Shown here: piece after piece, positions 41,894 to 44,090 of the stretch
Layout: the number at the start of each line of letters is the position of its first letter
Position numbering within the stretch: position 1 is the first letter of the stretch
NCBI GenBank assembly: GCA_003133665.1
Contig: PKYK01000071.1
Span: 1 to 44,090 of the forward strand
Reading direction: 5' to 3'
From: Acidimicrobiaceae bacterium
Lineage (GTDB): Bacteria; Actinomycetota; Acidimicrobiia; Acidimicrobiales; RAAP-2
DNA: 44,090 nucleotides
Position numbers and translations under genes: made by a program
Notes under the pieces: generated by a model
What the model saw: only the letters and a program-made list of their open reading frames with translations
What the model was told of the DNA's origin: nothing
Databases searched by the model: none

Positions 41894-43450
41894 CTAGTTC
41901 ACCGCGCGGCTTCGCCAATCGGCGATGTCAATGACCTTCGCTACATCAGACTTGACAACATTCACCACAGAGACCTCGTCGCCTTCAAACACCCATGTCT
42001 CGTCGAACCGGTCGAGCCCCTCGAGTTCGATTTCCTCCAGGCTTTCGAGCACCCCGCGGTACGTGTCCTGCATGACGACGAGCGACTCCCAGCCGCCCCA
42101 GCGCTGGATCAGCTTCTCATCGAACTTCTGGGCGAACCAGTACGTCATGCCGGCGTGACGCATGGCGTGCGGGGTGAGTCCGGCCAGATCCGGCGTAGTC
42201 GGCACCACCACCTCGAGAAGCGCCTGCTTCCACCACTTGCGCACGTCGCCGGCGTTGCCAACGGCACCGCGCGGTCCTCGGAAGAGGTGGGTCTCGTCCA
42301 CGCCGAGCCGCTCGCCGAACAGGTCCACGAGCCGCTGAGCAACCTTGGGCGGCAGCGGAATCTCGCGCGTCTTGGGGGTCGTGTGACGTTGCGACTTGGT
42401 CGGCGACACCTGCTTGCCCTTACCGTCGTCGCTGTAGGCCTTGATGACACGGTGGATCTGATCGCTCACCCGCAGGTGCCAGCGCCCACGGCGCACCACG
42501 AAGTCCGACAGACGGATGTGGAGTGCTTCCCCGATGCGCAGCGAGCAGAACGTGGCCAGCAGCGGGAACAACTCCCAGACCTCGCCGTAGTGGCGCCTGA
42601 ACCACGCCGCCATCGTGGCCACCTGTCGGGGCGTCAAGATCTGCGTCGAGTCGGGTCGTTCGCCCTGGATGTCACGCTTCACCTTGGTCTGGCCTCGTAG
42701 GGGCTGGCGCTCGACTAGTCCGGACTCGTAGAGCCAGTTGAGGAACGGCACCAGCACGCCACCCCAGTAGGCGCGCCGGGTGCTCTGCTCCAACTTCCCC
42801 TCACCGTTTTCGCCCACCATCAGCAGACGCAGGTCGGTGATCTCGGTGAGGCCGAGGGTGCAGAGCGGCATCGAGACCGTCTCGAACCACGCCTTGGCGT
42901 CAGCCAACTCCAAGGACAGCTCCTCTTCTTGACTGGGCAAGAAGGCGTGGTCGCGCAGCCAGCGCGCGGCCCACTGCTCGAGCGTCGTCGGCGTCGGGCG
43001 CGTACCCCGATCGGTCCGCTGGGTCTCGAGGGCTTCGAACAGGAGCTTCTTCTTGGCCTTAGAGAGCGAGGTCAGCTGGATCGCCACGCGCTGCATCCGG
43101 CCGCGCACCTTGGCGCGCTGGGCTTCCTGCCATTCGGTGAACCACCGGTTCTTCATGTAGAGATCGATCGCCCCGAGCACGGTCTCGTCGGCGGCGCGCA
43201 GGTTGGTCGGCTGACCATTCGTGTCGAAGCGCCACGTGCGGCCGTCCTTCTCGACGAGGCCGTAGTGGGCCTTGTCGAGCTCCTCCATGAAGTGGTTGGC
43301 CTTGGCCTTCGTGACGAAGTCGGTGCGCTTGCGTTCGACGAAGCCTCGACCACCGTCGCCCAGCAGGCGCCAGCGAATCTGGTAGCGGGGGCCCGCGGCG
43401 GTCGTGACGGGCTTTGCGTCGTTGCCGAACCAGCTCGTGAGCAACCTCAT
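41894..43450 (-). CDS. int: Tyrosine recombinase (site-specific integrase)
   Basis: The 518-aa protein has the full catalytic set: R305 in CSLRIGEAL, K360 in TPKTREIPLP, H428-x-x-R431 in TPHAMRHAG, W454 in RWGGWES and the nucleophile Y464 in MQDTYRGV. The N-terminal region (RYQIRWRLLG, then RTDFVTKAKANHFMEELDK) resembles an AP2-like or arm-binding domain, and a long helical core-binding domain lies between. The ATG at 43450 overlaps the stop of the excisionase-like gene (ATGA), so both come from one transcript read away from the right attachment core. By position it is the enzyme that inserted this element at the tRNA-Gly 3' end. All catalytic residues are intact. The long frame upstream of 43450 is a spurious extension. 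Confidence 0.95.
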   Translation of the reverse strand: MRLLTSWFGNDAKPVTTAAGPRYQIRWRLLGDGGRGFVERKRTDFVTKAKANHFMEELDKAHYGLVEKDGRTWRFDTNGQPTNLRAADETVLGAIDLYMKNRWFTEWQEAQRAKVRGRMQRVAIQLTSLSKAKKKLLFEALETQRTDRGTRPTPTTLEQWAARWLRDHAFLPSQEEELSLELADAKAWFETVSMPLCTLGLTEITDLRLLMVGENGEGKLEQSTRRAYWGGVLVPFLNWLYESGLVERQPLRGQTKVKRDIQGERPDSTQILTPRQVATMAAWFRRHYGEVWELFPLLATFCSLRIGEALHIRLSDFVVRRGRWHLRVSDQIHRVIKAYSDDGKGKQVSPTKSQRHTTPKTREIPLPPKVAQRLVDLFGERLGVDETHLFRGPRGAVGNAGDVRKWWKQALLEVVVPTTPDLAGLTPHAMRHAGMTYWFAQKFDEKLIQRWGGWESLVVMQDTYRGVLESLEEIELEGLDRFDETWVFEGDEVSVVNVVKSDVAKVIDIADWRSRAVN

Positions 43451-43728
43451 GACGACACCTCGGCCATCCAGGTCTTCGTGAGCCGGCACGTCGTGGCAAC
43501 GCGCCCATTGCGCAGGTGGAGGCGCTTGGGAAAGACGGGCGAGCCGATCGCGCTCCACTTGTAGAGGGTGTGGACACTCTCGTGCAGACAGGCGGCGAGG
43601 TCTGCGATGTGGAGCACCTGGTCGCACCCCGGGCACGTCGCGTAGTCGTGGTCCGGTGCCGCGAGCATCGAGGTGGTTGTCTCGGCGCGCGCGGTCCGGC
43701 TGGTCGTAGTCGTGGTTGCAGTGGTCAT
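43447..43728 (-). CDS. xis: Excisionase-like HTH protein (recombination directionality factor)
   Basis: The protein is 93 residues from ATG 43728. A threonine-rich start is followed by ATCPGCDQVLHIADLAACLH, then ESVHTLYKWSAIGSPVFPKR, then LHLRNGRVATTCRLTKTWMA, a MerR/HTH_17-type winged helix with the Y-K-W and R-x-x-R landmarks of excisionases, preceded by a C-x2-C pair. It overlaps the integrase by four bases, the usual xis-int order. It likely bends attachment-site DNA and favours excision. The CPGC pair is an addition not found in small phage Xis proteins and may bind zinc. The longer frame upstream reads through the attachment core and is spurious. Confidence 0.8.
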   Translation of the reverse strand: MTTATTTTTSRTARAETTTSMLAAPDHDYATCPGCDQVLHIADLAACLHESVHTLYKWSAIGSPVFPKRLHLRNGRVATTCRLTKTWMAEVSS

Positions 43729-43909
43729 GGCCAGACCCGTGAGGGTCCAACCACGGGGCGCAATCGCCGACGCCGTGGGCTTGGTTGCGCACCCCGAGCC
43801 CTTCGTCACTGTTCGGTGTCGTGAGAGTGTCAAGAGGCCCCGAGAGGAAGGCCACCGTGGGGGGTAAACCCAGTCCCCGCCTAGCAATCCGGCTGGAACA
43901 CCGGGTGCG

Positions 43910-43949
43910 CAAGCTGAGAACGCGGGTTCGATTCCCGTCGCCCGCTCCA
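43910..43949 (+). repeat. Attachment core: 3' half of tRNA-Gly, right copy
   Basis: CAAGCTGAGAACGCGGGTTC starts the unit, which runs through CCCGTCGCCCGC to TCCA and matches 9538-9577 at 38 of 40 positions. The upstream bases do not form an anticodon or D arm, so it is only the tRNA's 3' part. The T-stem pair 52-62 is G-C here and A-T in the left copy. Confidence 0.8.
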
Positions 43950-44030
43950 AGGATTTTGCTGTACAACCCAATGATTGCACGGGCTTTTGATTGACCAGCA
44001 GTGTCCACTGCGTACCGACATTGTCCAGTG

Positions 44031-44066
44031 TTACGCGCCCGTTAGCGCCCACGAAGCGCCCACGAA
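44031..44066 (+). repeat. Arm-type repeats (copy 3)
   Basis: TTACGCGCCCG is followed by TTAGCGCCCACGAAGCGCCC and CACGAAG: three GCGCCC units about 11 bases apart, the clearest version in the window. It matches 9429-9451 at 21 of 23 positions. The arrangement is typical of integrase arm sites. Confidence 0.65.
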
Positions 44067-44090
44067 GGGGACTGCTGTCGGTTTAGTTGA

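Larger units (their letters stand above)
9538..43949. mobile_element. Putative tRNA-Gly-associated integrative element (about 34.4 kb)
   Basis: The segment lies between two direct 40-bp copies of a tRNA-Gly 3' half and contains a tyrosine integrase and a coupled excisionase-like gene close to its right copy. I find no conjugation genes, replication initiator, capsid or other phage structural genes, so it looks like a mobilisable or defective genomic island and not a complete ICE or prophage. Cargo is dominated by restriction, nuclease and toxin-antitoxin type genes. The alternative is that the two copies belong to different, successive insertions; arm repeats outside both ends show the site has been used more than once. 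Confidence 0.65.
43729..44090. other. Right junction of the element and start of the next unit
   Basis: This stretch has no protein gene. It holds the promoter region for xis-int, the right attachment core at 43910-43949, then about 80 bases of unrelated DNA and the arm-type repeats at 44031-44066. By the spacing found at the other two junctions, a further tRNA 3' core would lie about 57 bases past the window's end. Confidence 0.6.

Noticed and set aside
43447..44052. Extended minus-strand frames of xis and int reading through the tRNA 3' half
   Set aside because: The added N-terminal residues are translations of the tRNA-derived core in antisense (giving the familiar G-I-E-P type peptide); the internal ATGs at 43728 and 43450 fit the xis-int overlap.

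Overview
The window is high-GC DNA, roughly 60% by eye. It has GTG and TTG starts, many ATGA/GTGA stop-start overlaps and gene families typical of Actinomycetota: a CU044_5270-type anti-sigma-like protein, a DUF6036 nucleotidyltransferase with its HTH partner, HipBA, and a SbcCD-like pair with a variant Walker A. I would place it in Actinomycetota, possibly Acidimicrobiia, but nothing here fixes a genus. There are no rRNA genes, no intact tRNA, no CRISPR array and no core housekeeping operon. It reads as an accretion of genomic islands behind tRNA genes.

Region 1 (1-4.2 kb) is a defence-like patch: the C-terminal part of a NERD protein, an Mrr-type restriction endonuclease, a small membrane-anchored protein, and a coupled pair consisting of a PIN-GNAT multidomain protein and an ASCH protein. 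It ends at a tRNA-Glu(TTC)-like remnant near 4.38 kb.

Region 2 (4.9-9.3 kb) holds two ordinary regulatory operons: a YtrA-type GntR regulator with an ABC exporter (ATPase and permease), and an ECF sigma factor with a membrane-anchored CU044_5270-family partner. It ends at a 3' half of a tRNA-Gly(CCC) at 9538-9577.

Region 3 (9.54-43.95 kb) is bounded by two 40-bp copies of that tRNA-Gly 3' half (38/40 identical). It carries a tyrosine integrase and an excisionase-like gene at its right end, so I read it as an integrative element of about 34.4 kb. Its cargo is almost entirely genome defence and toxin-antitoxin type. The list is: a single-chain type ISP restriction-modification enzyme; VapC with an unusual long partner; a HEPN-like protein, a DUF6036 nucleotidyltransferase and an HTH regulator; PD-(D/E)XK and NucS-like nucleases; a MbcA/Xre-like antitoxin fragment; a possible MazF/PemK-like operon; a RhuM-Fic protein inside a 63-bp inverted repeat; HipBA; and a very divergent recombinase-family protein with a coupled 41-aa leader gene. 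Last comes a nucleic-acid-processing cluster of SbcD-like and SbcC-like proteins, a CoiA-like nuclease, a UvrD-HRDC helicase, an endonuclease/exonuclease/phosphatase protein and an unknown DxD-ExT protein.

The most promising new-system candidates are the nuclease/helicase cluster at 31.8-41.9 kb, the HTH/nucleotidyltransferase/HEPN set at 16.4-18.3 kb and the PIN-GNAT + ASCH pair at 2.3-4.2 kb. The junctions share arm-type repeats at a fixed spacing from the tRNA cores. This suggests repeated integration by related integrases and predicts another core just past the right edge of the window.
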